From positions 124,001 through 188,000 of the forward strand of contig NZ_QLNP01000064.1 of the NCBI RefSeq assembly GCF_003261175.1: 64,000 nucleotides of DNA, given 5' to 3'. The stretch comes from Arthrobacter globiformis (GTDB lineage Bacteria; Actinomycetota; Actinomycetes; Actinomycetales; Micrococcaceae). The position numbers were made by a program, and so were the translations under genes. Of this stretch, positions 42,336-50,434 are shown in pieces (position 1 is the first letter of the stretch; each line of letters starts with the position of its first letter). The notes below the pieces were generated by a model. It was not told where the DNA came from. It saw nothing but the letters and a program-made list of their open reading frames with translations, and ran no database searches.

Positions 42336-42347
42336 TAAGCACGCTTA
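42336..42347. promoter_or_regulatory. TAAG-N4-CTTA palindrome upstream of sigma factor gene
   Basis: TAAGCACGCTTA is a perfect TAAG/CTTA palindrome, extended to ATAAGC-AC-GCTTAT (42335-42348). It lies 66-77 bp before the sigma factor ATG and 108 bp before the divergent epimerase start. Confidence 0.6.
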
Positions 42348-42412
42348 TGATTTCCTTCTTCTAAGTCTTGCCGCAGGCTTTCTCGACCTCCCAATCGAAG
42401 GAACCCACGACA

Positions 42413-43378
42413 ATGCCAGAAACCCCGCCCTCCTTGCCCGCGTCCTTCCCCGCCCACACAGCACTCCGGCCAGCGACCCCGGTGGCGCCCCAGACGGGGC
42501 GGCTGCATGATGCTTTCCAGAACCAGCTGGTGCTCAATTACCTGGATCTGGCCGAATCCCTCGCCTCGCGCTTTGCAGCCCGCGGACGGGAGCGCTCAGA
42601 CCTGGTCCAGGTGGCCTATCTGGGGCTCATCAAGGCCGCCCGCGGCTTCGATGAGGAGAAGGGCGAAAGCTTTCCTGCCTACGCGGCGCCCACCATCAGC
42701 GGCGAACTCAAGCGCTTCTTGCGGGACAGGTGTTGGACCGTCCGGCCGCCACGCCGCATCCAGGACGTCCGGACGCAGCTCCTCCACACTGCCCCTGACC
42801 TGGCCCAGTCCCTGGGCCGTGTTCCCTCGGCCCAGGAACTGGCCAGCGAACTGGGCGTCTCACCGGCTGACGTCCGCGAAGCGCAGGCAGCCGGCAGCAG
42901 CATGCATCCCGACTCGCTGGACAGCCCGGATCCCTGGGGCGGGCCGACCATGGGTGAGGGGCTGGTCTCTCCGGACCAGCCGATAGAGCACCTCGAAGAA
43001 CTTGTGTGCCTCCACGAGGCAATCCAGGAGCTGGACCCTGACGATCGGGAGATGCTGTACCGGCGCTACTTCCGCGAGGAGACCCAGGTAGAACTCGGCA
43101 AGCGGTTCGGCATCTCGCAGATGCAGGTGTCCCGGCGGCTGTCCCGGATCCTGGTCTGGCTGCAGCGCCGGCTGCTCGATGAGGAGGACCGGAGCGGGGA
43201 AGGCCGGAGCGGGGACCGGGACGGCGGCAGCGCCCGCAGCGCCAGGGCGGGCGGCGACCGGGCCAGCGCGGATCAGGTCAGCCGGAGCTGCCCCACAGCC
43301 GCCATGACATCTTCCACCGAAACTGCCAGCAGGGCCGGATCAGGGGTGGCCGCAAAGGTGTCGCCGCGGCGCACCTGA
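42413..43378 (+). CDS. SigB/SigF-type RNA polymerase sigma factor
   Basis: A 321-residue group 3 sigma factor. Region 2 is seen in DLVQVAYLGLIKAARGFDEEKG and AAPTISGELKRFLRD, region 3 in RVPSAQELASELGVSPADV and region 4 in REETQVELGKRFGISQMQVSRRLSRIL. Such factors direct general-stress genes. No anti-sigma factor or antagonist gene is adjacent. GAAGGAA precedes the ATG at 42413. The 70-residue tail after region 4 is low-complexity and its last 35 codons overlap the convergent GT9 gene. A TAAG/CTTA palindrome in its promoter region links it to other stress-type genes here. Confidence 0.92.
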   Translation: MPETPPSLPASFPAHTALRPATPVAPQTGRLHDAFQNQLVLNYLDLAESLASRFAARGRERSDLVQVAYLGLIKAARGFDEEKGESFPAYAAPTISGELKRFLRDRCWTVRPPRRIQDVRTQLLHTAPDLAQSLGRVPSAQELASELGVSPADVREAQAAGSSMHPDSLDSPDPWGGPTMGEGLVSPDQPIEHLEELVCLHEAIQELDPDDREMLYRRYFREETQVELGKRFGISQMQVSRRLSRILVWLQRRLLDEEDRSGEGRSGDRDGGSARSARAGGDRASADQVSRSCPTAAMTSSTETASRAGSGVAAKVSPRRT

Positions 43379-44238
43379 GCGTCAGTCAGCACGATGTGCG
43401 GTCCCGGCGGCGGTCCCCAAACCTCGGCCGGGGCCGGACCGAAAAGAACCACCGACGGCCGCGAATACGCTGAGGCGAGGTGCGCGGCGCCGGTGTCTGC
43501 GGACACCACAAGCCGGGACTCGGCGATGGCGGCCATGAATTCGGCCAGCCGCAGCCGCCCCGCCAGGACCTGGCTTTCCGGGAGCCCGGCGAGCCGTGCA
43601 ACATCCAGCGCGCGCGGCCGTTCGGCCGAGCTGCCGGTGAACACTACCCGGTGGCCATCCGCTGAGAGGGCGCGGGCCACCTCGGCAAAGCGGTCCTCGG
43701 GCCACAGCCGGCTGCCGTAGGCGGCCCCCACGTGCAGCACTGTGGCCCCGGGGCAGGGGCTGGGGACGGCCGGCGGAAGGAGCCGGAAATCGTCCGGTTC
43801 TGCCTCGATGCCGTGCCACTGCAGAAGCCTGGTCCAGCGCTCCCGCTCATGGATCTCCTCCAGCCAGGCCGGACCCGGCCGCTCCGGGGTCCGATGGCCG
43901 ACGACGGTCCTGGGCCGGACGGCGGCGAGCCGGGCCTCACTTTCCGGTCCGCTGCCATGCAGGTTCACGGCGATGTCGACCTTGCCTGCCTCGATGGGAA
44001 TCGGAACATCGAGGCCGTGCGTGGGAAGCAGATCGTACCCGCCCACCAGCTCCAGCGCATCTTCCAGCCAGTCTTGGGCCGCATAGAGCAGGCGGTGTTC
44101 CGGATAGGCGCGCCGCAGTGCGCGGAGCGCCGGCACAGCAACCAGCAGGTCGCCGAGCTTCAGTGCCCGCAGAACCAGCAGGACCGGTTGTTCGTGCTTG
44201 CCGTTCGTTGCTTCCACTGCCGTCCTTTTCCTCCCCAT
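43273..44238 (-). CDS. Glycosyltransferase family 9 (heptosyltransferase-like)
   Basis: A 321-residue GT-B enzyme. LRALKLGDLLVAVPALRAL is the GT9 N-terminal motif and VVSADTGAAHLASAYSRPSVVLFGP the C-terminal donor-site motif. GT9 enzymes transfer heptose from ADP-heptose. It is divergent from the coupled heptose operon that starts at 44333. The ATG at 44238 is used because a longer ORF would run into that gene's start. Its 3' end overlaps the sigma factor gene by 106 bp. Confidence 0.88.
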   Translation of the reverse strand: MGRKRTAVEATNGKHEQPVLLVLRALKLGDLLVAVPALRALRRAYPEHRLLYAAQDWLEDALELVGGYDLLPTHGLDVPIPIEAGKVDIAVNLHGSGPESEARLAAVRPRTVVGHRTPERPGPAWLEEIHERERWTRLLQWHGIEAEPDDFRLLPPAVPSPCPGATVLHVGAAYGSRLWPEDRFAEVARALSADGHRVVFTGSSAERPRALDVARLAGLPESQVLAGRLRLAEFMAAIAESRLVVSADTGAAHLASAYSRPSVVLFGPAPAEVWGPPPGPHIVLTDAQVRRGDTFAATPDPALLAVSVEDVMAAVGQLRLT

Positions 44239-44332
44239 GTTGGCTCTGCGGGGCCGCCTGTCGAGGAGTCTAGCCGAGAAGAAGTGAGCGGCCGGTTGTT
44301 TAGGTCTCTGCCGGTCGGGGAACGGAGGGGGT

Positions 44333-44869
44333 ATGGCAACTAACGCTTTGACGCTCAAGGCTGTGCTGTTCGACCGGGACGGGACGCTCGTGGTCGACGT
44401 GCCCTACAACGGTGATCCGCAGAGGGTCGAGCCGTACCCCGGTGCGCGGAGGGTCCTCGACGGACTGCGCAGCCGCGGCGTGGCCACCGGCGTCCTGAGC
44501 AACCAGTCGGGCATTGCCCGCGGCCTCCTGACGGCGGCGGAGGTGGACAGTGTGAACGCGCGGGTGGAGGACCTGCTGGGCCCCTTTGACGTTTGGGAAA
44601 TCTGCCCCCATGGAGCTGGTGACGGCTGCCTGTGCCGGAAACCCGCGCCGGGCATGATTCACAGCGCCTGCCGGCGCCTTGGCATCGATCCGTCGGAGGC
44701 GGCCTTCATCGGCGACATCGGCAGCGACGTCGAGGCGGCCGCAGCCGCCGGCGCACGGGGTGTCCTGGTTCCCACTCCGCAGACCAGAAGCGAAGAAGTC
44801 GAGGCCGCCGCCGAGGTAGCCGCGGACCTCGAGCAGGCCGTTGCGCTGCTGCTTCGCGGACCGGCATGA
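44333..44869 (+). CDS. gmhB: D-glycero-D-manno-heptose 1,7-bisphosphate phosphatase-like HAD
   Basis: A 178-residue HAD-IIIA phosphatase. AVLFDRDGTLV holds the nucleophile Asp, GVLSNQSGIARGLL motif 2, and CPHGAGDGCLCRKPAPGM is the zinc-binding loop that marks GmhB. It would remove the 7... more exactly one phosphate from heptose-1,7-bisphosphate made by the HldE kinase. GGAGGG lies just before the ATG. It is the first gene of a plus-strand run whose members overlap by 4 bp, reaching from here to 50390. Confidence 0.9.
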   Translation: MATNALTLKAVLFDRDGTLVVDVPYNGDPQRVEPYPGARRVLDGLRSRGVATGVLSNQSGIARGLLTAAEVDSVNARVEDLLGPFDVWEICPHGAGDGCLCRKPAPGMIHSACRRLGIDPSEAAFIGDIGSDVEAAAAAGARGVLVPTPQTRSEEVEAAAEVAADLEQAVALLLRGPA

Positions 44870-45942
44870 GCAGGGTCCTCGTGGCCCGGCTGGACAGCGT
44901 CGGTGACGTCCTCCTGGCGGGCCCGGCAGTCCGGGCCGTGGCGAACGGACGGCGGGCCGACGGCGGCAGCCCCAACGACGTCGTCGTGCTTTGCGGACCG
45001 CAGGGCCAGTCGGCGGCCTCACTGCTGCCCAACGTGGCCGACGTCTTTGCCTGGGACACCCCGTGGATCAGCAACCCTGCTCCGGCGGTCACCGGACCGC
45101 ATCTGGACTCGCTGGTGGGCTATGTCCGGAATTCCCGCATCACCGAGGCCGTCATCCTCACCTCCTTTCACCAGTCGCCGCTTCCGCTGGCCCTCCTCCT
45201 GCGGCTGGCCGGTGTGGAGCGCATCACCGGGGCGTCCACCGACTACGCGGGCTCCCTCCTGGACGTCAGGCTGAAACCCGGCGAGGACTTTCCCGAGGAC
45301 CAGCCGGAGTCCGTGCGGGCGCTCCGCATCGCCCGGGCGGCGGGCTTCCAGCTCAGGACGGGTGACGACGGCAAGCTCATGGTCAAGGACCCTCCCGGCA
45401 TCCGGCACCTGGTGGGGGAGGGCCCCTACGTGGTGGTCCACCCGGGGGCAACGGTTCCGGCCCGGGCCTGGCCCCCGCTGCACCATGCGGCTGCCGTGGA
45501 GCTGCTGGAGGGCGCCGGCCACCGGGTGGTGGTGACCGGCGGCCCCGGGGAGACGGCCCTCACCGCAACCGTTGCCGGCCCGTCAGCCATTGACCTGGGC
45601 GGCCGGACGGACCTATCCACACTGGCCGGCGTCCTCGCCAACGCGGACGTCGTGGTCACCGGGAACACGGGTCCCGCCCACCTGGCTGCCGCGGTCGGAA
45701 CCCCGGTCGTGAGCCTGTTTTCCCCGGTTGTGCCGGCCGTGAGGTGGGCGCCGTACGGCGTTCCGCTGGAGCTGCTGGGAGACCAGAACGCGCCGTGCCG
45801 GCTCAGTCGCGCGCGGGACTGTCCGGTACCCGGACACCCCTGCCTCAGCTCGGTTTCGCCGGAGCAGGTGGTGGACGCGGTGGAACGCCTGCTGAGCGGG
45901 GTCTCCTCGCTCAGCACACGGAGAAAGGTCCGGAAACAATGA
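44866..45942 (+). CDS. Glycosyltransferase family 9 (heptosyltransferase-like)
   Basis: A 358-residue GT9 enzyme. VLVARLDSVGDVLLAGPAVRA is the N-terminal signature; VHPGATVPARAWPPLHHAAA and VVTGNTGPAHLAAAVGTPVV the donor-binding parts. CRLSRARDCPVPGHPCL near the end gives a Cys-containing motif common in this subgroup. It probably adds a heptose from a nucleotide-heptose to an unknown acceptor. The ATG overlaps the gmhB stop (ATGA), so a long upstream extension of the ORF is not used. Confidence 0.9.
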   Translation: MSRVLVARLDSVGDVLLAGPAVRAVANGRRADGGSPNDVVVLCGPQGQSAASLLPNVADVFAWDTPWISNPAPAVTGPHLDSLVGYVRNSRITEAVILTSFHQSPLPLALLLRLAGVERITGASTDYAGSLLDVRLKPGEDFPEDQPESVRALRIARAAGFQLRTGDDGKLMVKDPPGIRHLVGEGPYVVVHPGATVPARAWPPLHHAAAVELLEGAGHRVVVTGGPGETALTATVAGPSAIDLGGRTDLSTLAGVLANADVVVTGNTGPAHLAAAVGTPVVSLFSPVVPAVRWAPYGVPLELLGDQNAPCRLSRARDCPVPGHPCLSSVSPEQVVDAVERLLSGVSSLSTRRKVRKQ

Positions 45943-47030
45943 GAATCCTGCTCTGGCACGTGCACGGGTCATGGACGGACGCCTTTGTCCGCGGCCGGCA
46001 CGAGTACCTGCTGCCGGTCCTGCCCGGCGGCGGACCCTGGGGACTGGGCCGGGCGGGCCGGCCCTGGCCTGCTTCCGTGCGGGAGGTCGCGTTCGCGGAA
46101 CTGGACGCTGGCAGCATAGACGCCGTCGTGCTTCAGCGTCCGGAGGAAGCCGAGGAGGTGACGCGCGTCCTGGGCCGCAGGGCCGGCGTGGACCTTCCCG
46201 CCGTGTACGTGGAACACAACACCCCCAAGGGTGACGTTCCCTCTACCGTCCATCCGCTCGGGGACCAGAACCGCATCCCGATCGTCCACGTGACCCATTT
46301 CAACGAGCTGTTCTGGGACAGCGGCCGCGCACCGACCAGGGTCATCGAGCATGGCATCGCGGACCCCGGCTACCTTTACACCGGCGGGGTCCCGGAGCTG
46401 GGCGTAGTAGTCAACGAACCGGTGCGCCGCGGCCGGGTGACCGGCACGGACCTGCTCCCGCGCTTCGCCACCGCAGCCCCGCTCCGGGTCTTCGGCATGG
46501 GCGGCGACGGGCTGGCGCAGGCTACGGGAATCCCTTCGGCGCAGCTCACCGTCCGGGGCGATCTGAAAACCGCAGAGCTGCACCATGAACTGGCGCGCTG
46601 CCGGGCATACCTGCACCCGCTGCGCTGGACCTCCCTAGGGCTGGCGCTGCTGGAGGCGATGCACCTCGGCATGCCGGTCCTGGCGCTGGCCACCACCGAG
46701 GCGGCACGGGCCGTCCCGCCTGAGGCAGGCTGCATCTCCACTGACGTGGAGGAGCTGCGCCGGTGTGCCCGGCAGCTGGTCAACGATCCGGAGGAGGCCC
46801 GGCGACGGGGCAAAGTTGCCCGGGAGGCGGCGCTGGAGCGTTATGGGCTGGACCGTTTCCTGGCCGACTGGGACGAGCTGCTGGCGGACCTGGTGCCGGC
46901 CGGCCGCGGAGGGAAAGTTCAGGGGGAGGGGCGGCTGGAGCCTTTGGAGGGGGCGCCATCCGGCGATGCAGCTCTGAAGGGGTCCGGACCGGATGCCCTC
47001 ACCGCGGCGCGAGAAGGGAATATCCATTGA
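45939..47030 (+). CDS. Glycosyltransferase (GT-B, GT4-like)
   Basis: A 363-residue protein starting MRILLWHVHGSWTDAFVRG. VYVEHNTPKGDVPSTVHPL and the later LRWTSLGLALLEAMHLGMPVLAL (E-x7-type donor site of GT4/GT1) place it among retaining GT-B glycosyltransferases, though it is divergent. The tail of about 30 residues is low-complexity. Its ATG overlaps the previous stop by 4 bp, and the next gene starts at a TTG overlapping its own stop. The sugar and acceptor are unknown. Confidence 0.85.
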   Translation: MRILLWHVHGSWTDAFVRGRHEYLLPVLPGGGPWGLGRAGRPWPASVREVAFAELDAGSIDAVVLQRPEEAEEVTRVLGRRAGVDLPAVYVEHNTPKGDVPSTVHPLGDQNRIPIVHVTHFNELFWDSGRAPTRVIEHGIADPGYLYTGGVPELGVVVNEPVRRGRVTGTDLLPRFATAAPLRVFGMGGDGLAQATGIPSAQLTVRGDLKTAELHHELARCRAYLHPLRWTSLGLALLEAMHLGMPVLALATTEAARAVPPEAGCISTDVEELRRCARQLVNDPEEARRRGKVAREAALERYGLDRFLADWDELLADLVPAGRGGKVQGEGRLEPLEGAPSGDAALKGSGPDALTAAREGNIH

Positions 47031-48280
47031 AGATCTCAATGATTTCGGAACACGCCAGCCCCTTGGCAGCGCTTGGCGGAGTGGATGCCGGCGGCCAGAA
47101 CGTCCACGTGGCGGCCCTTTCGTCGGCGCTGGCCCGTCGGGGCCATCGGGTAACGGTCTACACGAGGCGTGACTCGCCCGATTTGCCCACGAGGGTGCGG
47201 GTGCAACCCCGGCTCGAGGTGGTGCACGTGGACGCCGGGCCGGCCGAACACGTGCCCAAGGATGAACTGCTGCCCTTCATGGGCGCCCTGGCGGACGGAG
47301 TGGTCCAGGACTGGGGCGACTCGCCGCCGCACGTGGTGCACAGCCACTTCTGGATGTCCGGCGTCGCCGCGCTGGACGCTGCACGCCGTGATTCTGGCGG
47401 CTTCCGGGTGCCCGTGGTCCAGACCTTCCACGCCTTGGGCACGGTCAAGCGCCGCCATCAGGGCGCCGCCGACACGAGCCCGGCCGAGCGGCGTTTCCTT
47501 GAACCGTCCGTGGGCCGGTCAGCCGACCGGATCGTGGCCACGTGTTCTGACGAGGTTTTCGAACTGCGGGCAATGGGAATTGATACGCGCAGGGTTTCCA
47601 TCGCCCCCTGCGGGGTGGATCTGGACCTCTTCTCCAGTGACGGGCTGGCCGACCGTCCCTCCCGCTCCCACCGCATCCTGTCCGTGGGCCGACTGGTCCC
47701 GCGCAAGGGCATGGACCTGGTGATCCGCGCGCTGCCGTATCTGCTGCAGGCGGGTTTCGACGACGTCGAGCTGCTCATTGTGGGCGGCGACGCGGACACG
47801 GGCGGGCAGGATCCGGAGGCGCGCAGGCTGCTGGACCTTGCCCGGGACCTCGGCGTGGCGGACCATGTTGAGCTCCGGGGCCAGGTGGCCCGGGAGGCCA
47901 TGCCCGGAATCTTCCGGAGTGCGGACGCTGTGGTCTGCACTCCTTGGTACGAGCCCTTCGGCATTGTTCCCCTTGAGGCCATGGCCTGCGGTGTTCCGGT
48001 GGTCGCCGCTGCGGTGGGAGGCCTGACAGACAGCGTGGTCGACCGGGGGACCGGCCTGCATGTGCCACCGAAGGATCCCGAAGCCATCGCAGAGGCCGTC
48101 GGCACCCTGCTGGCCAACCCCGAACTCAGGGCCAAGCTCGGGCGGGCCGGCGAGCGGCGGGCGAAGGCCCGCTACTCCTGGAGCAGGGTCGCCGCCGAAA
48201 CCGAAAAGGCCTACCAGCTGGCCATCGCCGGCACTGCGGACGCGGGCCGGCTGGAACCGATGGAAGGAGCGGCACTGTGA
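47027..48280 (+). CDS. Glycosyltransferase family 4
   Basis: A 417-residue GT-B enzyme related to MshA/sucrose-phosphate-synthase-like GT4. SPLAALGGVDAGGQNVHVAAL is the acceptor-side N-terminal motif, ILSVGRLVPRKGMDLVIRAL the hinge, and EPFGIVPLEAMACGVPVVAA the EX7E donor motif. The TTG at 47027 is the likely start: GAAGGGA lies 8 bases before it and it overlaps the previous stop as TTGA, matching the coupling seen throughout the operon. It probably uses a UDP- or GDP-sugar. Confidence 0.9.
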   Translation: MKISMISEHASPLAALGGVDAGGQNVHVAALSSALARRGHRVTVYTRRDSPDLPTRVRVQPRLEVVHVDAGPAEHVPKDELLPFMGALADGVVQDWGDSPPHVVHSHFWMSGVAALDAARRDSGGFRVPVVQTFHALGTVKRRHQGAADTSPAERRFLEPSVGRSADRIVATCSDEVFELRAMGIDTRRVSIAPCGVDLDLFSSDGLADRPSRSHRILSVGRLVPRKGMDLVIRALPYLLQAGFDDVELLIVGGDADTGGQDPEARRLLDLARDLGVADHVELRGQVAREAMPGIFRSADAVVCTPWYEPFGIVPLEAMACGVPVVAAAVGGLTDSVVDRGTGLHVPPKDPEAIAEAVGTLLANPELRAKLGRAGERRAKARYSWSRVAAETEKAYQLAIAGTADAGRLEPMEGAAL

Positions 48281-49017
48281 CTGCGGAATCCCTGCGGGAG
48301 GCTGAGCTTCCTGCCATGCACCGGGTTGGCACACCGGGTTTTCCCTCTCCGGACGGGGTCTCCTCCCCGGAAGAGGCCGGGCACGACGGCGCCCCGCACG
48401 ACGCCAGTCCGGCCGCGCGCGAGGCAGTGCGGACACACCTGGAAAACGTCCTGCCCGCCCTGCGGTCCCTGGAAAGCCAGGCAGACAGGCTGGCCGACTG
48501 GGGCGTGGAGCTGGCCCAGCGCCTGCTGAGCGGGCAGAAACTGCTTGCCGCCGGAAACGGCGGCTCCGCCGCCGAGGCGCAGCACCTGACCGCGGAACTT
48601 GTGGGCAGGTTCGACGGCGAGCGGATGCCTTTTTCCGCGATCTCCCTGCACGCGGAAAGTTCCGCCGTCACGGCGATTGCCAATGACTACGGCTACGAAG
48701 AGCTCTTCGCCCGGCAGGTCCGCGCCCACGGCCGGTCGGGGGACATCCTCGTACTGCTGTCCACGAGCGGCCAGAGCCCCAACCTGCTCCGTGCAGCAGA
48801 GGCGGCATCCAGGCTGAACGTGACCACGTGGGCCCTGACCGGGCCGGCGCCCAACCCGCTGGCATCCTGTTGCGATGATGCCGTGGCCATTGATGCGATC
48901 TCGGCCAACGCCCAGGAGGGGCACCTGATTGCGCTGCACGCCATTTGCCGGGCCTTCGAAGCCGAGGTGGTCCGCAAGGGCCAGGGTGTTCCTGGGCCGG
49001 GGGCTGATCGCCGGTGA
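48277..49017 (+). CDS. gmhA: D-sedoheptulose-7-phosphate isomerase
   Basis: A 246-residue SIS-domain isomerase. AAGNGGSAAEAQHLTAELVG holds the substrate loop and catalytic Glu, LLSTSGQSPNLLRA the phosphate loop, and AQEGHLIALHAIC the conserved His. It converts sedoheptulose-7-phosphate to D-glycero-D-manno-heptose-7-phosphate, the first step of heptose synthesis. There is an N-terminal extension of about 45 residues relative to E. coli GmhA. It starts with a GTG overlapping the previous stop (GTGA). A degenerate paralog lies at 26844. Confidence 0.92.
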   Translation: MTAESLREAELPAMHRVGTPGFPSPDGVSSPEEAGHDGAPHDASPAAREAVRTHLENVLPALRSLESQADRLADWGVELAQRLLSGQKLLAAGNGGSAAEAQHLTAELVGRFDGERMPFSAISLHAESSAVTAIANDYGYEELFARQVRAHGRSGDILVLLSTSGQSPNLLRAAEAASRLNVTTWALTGPAPNPLASCCDDAVAIDAISANAQEGHLIALHAICRAFEAEVVRKGQGVPGPGADRR

Positions 49018-50390
49018 GGATCACAGTGGTTGGCGACGTTTTGCTGGACGTGGACCTTTCCGGCGAGGCAACCCGGCTGTGCCCTGACGCGCCGGTCCCG
49101 GTGGTGGACGTCTCCGACGTCCGGCGGCGGGCCGGCGGTGCCGGACTCGTGGCCAGGATGCTGGCCCGTGACGGCCACCGCGTCACTCTCGTGACAGTGC
49201 TTTCCGACGACGACGCCTCCCTTGAGCTGGAAGGCGCCCTCGCCGGGGTACACGTCGTCTCCGGGCCTTCCGGTGCCAGGACCCCGGTAAAGACCCGGGT
49301 CCGGGCGGGTCGCCAGCCGGTGGTGCGGGTGGATGAGGGATGCGGGCGGCCGGAGGTGCCGGCGGCGACGGCGGGCATGCTCAGGGCCCTGGAGCGCGCC
49401 GAAGCGATTGTGGTGGCCGATTATGGTCGGGGTGTTGCCGCGAACCAGGAGATTCGCGACCTCCTCGCCGCCCGTGCCGGCGACATTCCGATCGTGTGGG
49501 ATCCGCACCCCTCCGGCGCCGCACCCGTGCCCGGGGTGGCCGTAGTGACCCCGAACTTGTCCGAGGCTGCCAAGGCCGCAGGTTCCGGCACCGTGGATTC
49601 GGGAGCCGGAACGCCCGCGGCGGTTGCCGCCGTCGGCCAAACGCTGCTGGACCGCTGGCAAAGCCAGGCGGTCCTCGTGACCATGGGCGAGCAGGGCGGC
49701 ACTTTGTCCCAGCGCGACACTTCGCCTCTGGCCATTCCGGCCCCTGCCACCGAAGTGACTGATCCCTGCGGCGCCGGCGACCGGCTCGCGGCAAGCCTGG
49801 CCGTACACCTCGCGGAGGGCCGCAGCCTCAGCGACGCGGCGGAACTCGCGATCAACGAGGCGGCAGCTTTCCTCGGCGCCGGCGGAGTGGCCTCCCTGCC
49901 CGACCGCCACCGGCCGGTCTGGCACCACAGCCGCGAGGAAGACGCCCTGGACCTTGCCCGGCGGGTGCGCGCCAACGGAGGAACGGTCGTGGCCACGGGA
50001 GGCTGCTTCGACCTCCTGCACGCCGGCCACGCCCGCACGCTGGCGGCTGCCAGGGACCTGGGCGACTGCCTGATCGTGTGCCTGAACTCTGACGAATCGG
50101 TGCGCCGGATCAAAGGTGAGCAGCGGCCCATTGTGAGCCAGCAGGACCGAGCCGAGCTCCTTCTGGCACTCGAGTGCGTTGACGCCGTCCTGGTCTTCGG
50201 GGAGGACACCCCGGAGGCCTGCCTGGAAACGTTGCGGCCGGACGTCTGGGTAAAGGGCGGCGACTACCGCGCGTCGGAGCTGCCCGAAGCAGGGCTGGTC
50301 GAGAGCTGGGGAGGGCGCTGCATGACGGTCCCCTTCCACCAGGCCCGGTCCACGTCCGTCCTCGCGGACGCCCTGGCGAAGGTCAGCTGA
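49014..50390 (+). CDS. HldE-like heptose-phosphate kinase/nucleotidyltransferase (copy 1)
   Basis: A 458-residue fusion of a PfkB kinase (about 1-300, with DVLLDVDLSGEATRLCPDAP and DPCGAGDRLAAS carrying the catalytic Asp) and a cytidylyltransferase-type domain (about 320-458, ATGGCFDLLHAGHARTL and VKGGDYRASEL). It should make heptose-1,7-bisphosphate and then ADP-heptose. The kinase site is unusual: the sugar-binding PGGAANVA of HldE is RAGGAGLVA here. It is coupled to gmhA by a 4-bp overlap. A second, more canonical copy lies at 54005. Confidence 0.88.
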   Translation: MRITVVGDVLLDVDLSGEATRLCPDAPVPVVDVSDVRRRAGGAGLVARMLARDGHRVTLVTVLSDDDASLELEGALAGVHVVSGPSGARTPVKTRVRAGRQPVVRVDEGCGRPEVPAATAGMLRALERAEAIVVADYGRGVAANQEIRDLLAARAGDIPIVWDPHPSGAAPVPGVAVVTPNLSEAAKAAGSGTVDSGAGTPAAVAAVGQTLLDRWQSQAVLVTMGEQGGTLSQRDTSPLAIPAPATEVTDPCGAGDRLAASLAVHLAEGRSLSDAAELAINEAAAFLGAGGVASLPDRHRPVWHHSREEDALDLARRVRANGGTVVATGGCFDLLHAGHARTLAAARDLGDCLIVCLNSDESVRRIKGEQRPIVSQQDRAELLLALECVDAVLVFGEDTPEACLETLRPDVWVKGGDYRASELPEAGLVESWGGRCMTVPFHQARSTSVLADALAKVS

Positions 50391-50434
50391 CCTGCATACC
50401 AAAACTTGAACTAGTCCCAAGCGAAAGGAACACC

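Noticed and set aside
44632-44865. N-terminal extension of the GT9 gene at 44866
   Set aside because: It lies wholly within gmhB in another frame, is very Arg-rich, and the family start MSRVLVARLD coincides with the ATGA junction.
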